From Clostridiales bacterium UBA735 (lineage in GTDB: Bacteria > Bacillota > Clostridia > Oscillospirales > Oscillospiraceae), in the NCBI GenBank assembly GCA_002298695.1, contig DBLB01000018.1, forward strand, positions 1 through 5,298: a stretch of 5,298 nt of DNA, given 5' to 3'. This document shows positions 4,742 through 5,298 of this stretch, one piece after another. The notes below the pieces were generated by a model, which ran no database searches, was not told the origin of the DNA, and worked only from the letters and a program-made list of their open reading frames with translations. Every line of letters begins with the position of its first letter. Position 1 is the stretch's first letter. Made by a program: the position numbers and the translations under genes.

Positions 4742-5298
4742 ATGCAGATTCTGGAGCACGGGCAGGAGCGGGAGCAGACCTTGCTGTTCTTCCCCTGTAC
4801 CGCGGAGCCCGTTTGGGCGTTTGCGGAGACGATCGCGCAGCTTTCTCAAAAGCGGCACGTGTTTCAGGTGGTATTTGACGGACATCAGCCGGAGTATCCC
4901 GGGGACTTTGCCTCTGTGGAGCAGACGGTGGACGAGGTGACAGCGTATCTGAAGGAACGCAGTGTGACCCGGTTGGATGCGGCCTACGGCTGCTCACTGG
5001 GCGGGGCGTGCCTGACCCGGTTTCTGGCATTGGGGGAAATTCCGGTTGGCAGAGCGATCATCGACGGTGGGATCACGCCTTACCCGTATCCGCATCTGCT
5101 GCGGAAGCTGATATTGGCACGGGATGTGCTGTCGTTCCGAATCGTGGCAAACAGCCGCAGAATTCTGGAGGCGGCGTTTCCGCCGGCGCGTTTTACCCTT
5201 CCTGGGCATGACCCCGTGCAGGAGTATGACGCAATGGAAGCATATCTGAAAACCTATTCCGGCCGGACAATCCGCAATGTGTTCTGGTCGGGCAACAA
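4742..5298 (+). CDS. Alpha/beta-hydrolase-fold protein, cut by the window's right edge
   Basis: The first 185 codons are present. The ATG at 4742 has an excellent GGAGG site 8 bases upstream. Near residues 83-88 the protein reads GCSLGG, the G-x-S-x-G nucleophile elbow of serine hydrolases, with Ser85 as the likely nucleophile. It follows a strand (TRLDAAYG) and precedes a helix, as in the alpha/beta-hydrolase fold. The strand RAIIDGG (104-110) comes next, then a variable region with PYPYPHLL that probably forms the lid. The early strand reads LLFFPCTAEP (14-23), where many relatives have an HG motif for the oxyanion hole; that motif is absent. The catalytic acid and His normally lie further along and are probably beyond the window, so activity cannot be judged. 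No signal peptide is seen, so it is likely cytoplasmic. Substrate is unknown; an esterase, a peptidase-like enzyme or an inactive relative are all possible. It has its own promoter and leader. Confidence 0.82.
   Translation, partial: MQILEHGQEREQTLLFFPCTAEPVWAFAETIAQLSQKRHVFQVVFDGHQPEYPGDFASVEQTVDEVTAYLKERSVTRLDAAYGCSLGGACLTRFLALGEIPVGRAIIDGGITPYPYPHLLRKLILARDVLSFRIVANSRRILEAAFPPARFTLPGHDPVQEYDAMEAYLKTYSGRTIRNVFWSGN

Noticed and set aside
4716..5209. Minus-strand frames opposite the hydrolase (4716-5030, 4994-5209) and a plus-strand frame at 5008-5211
   Set aside because: They are shadows of the plus-strand hydrolase, which has a strong ribosome-binding site and a GCSLGG active-site motif.

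Overview
The window is GC-rich and looks like chromosomal DNA of a Gram-positive anaerobe, most likely a gut Clostridia member (Oscillospiraceae/Ruminococcaceae-like). This rests on an LPXTG-anchored surface protein whose N-terminal Cys/His motifs I associate with that group, strong G/C use at third codon positions, and a free-standing allophanate-hydrolase C-terminal domain of the kind seen in Clostridia. The assignment is an inference from gene content, not a database result.

Layout, left to right. (1) 1-188: 3' end of a plus-strand yebC-family gene. (2) 203-237: a strong hairpin flanked by A- and T-runs, apparently a bidirectional terminator shared by yebC and the convergent gene. (3) 338-4006, minus strand: one very large gene for a sortase-anchored adhesin-like protein of 1222 residues. 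It has a signal segment, three Cys/His motifs, an acidic linker, several beta-rich domains resembling DUF11/Ig-like repeats, a possible calcium loop, one SpaA/Cna-B-type domain and an LPYTG sorting signal. (4) 4007-4112: a compact divergent regulatory region with an extended -10 promoter for the surface gene and a ribosome-binding site for the next gene. (5) 4113-4526, plus: a 137-residue stand-alone allophanate-hydrolase C-terminal-like protein, followed by a probable intrinsic terminator. (6) 4616-4741: a good promoter, a 13-bp perfect palindrome at the expected transcription start and a leader with competing hairpins. (7) 4742 to the right edge, plus: an alpha/beta-hydrolase-fold protein cut by the window end.

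The genes do not form an obvious pathway. The surface protein is a single-gene unit with its own promoter and terminator, and the two small plus-strand enzymes appear to be separately transcribed. No sortase, mobile element, CRISPR array, tRNA or rRNA is visible. The points most worth following up are the Cys/His motif cluster on the surface protein, the orphan allophanate-hydrolase domain, and the palindrome and leader in front of the hydrolase. I see no convincing evidence of a wholly new multi-gene system.
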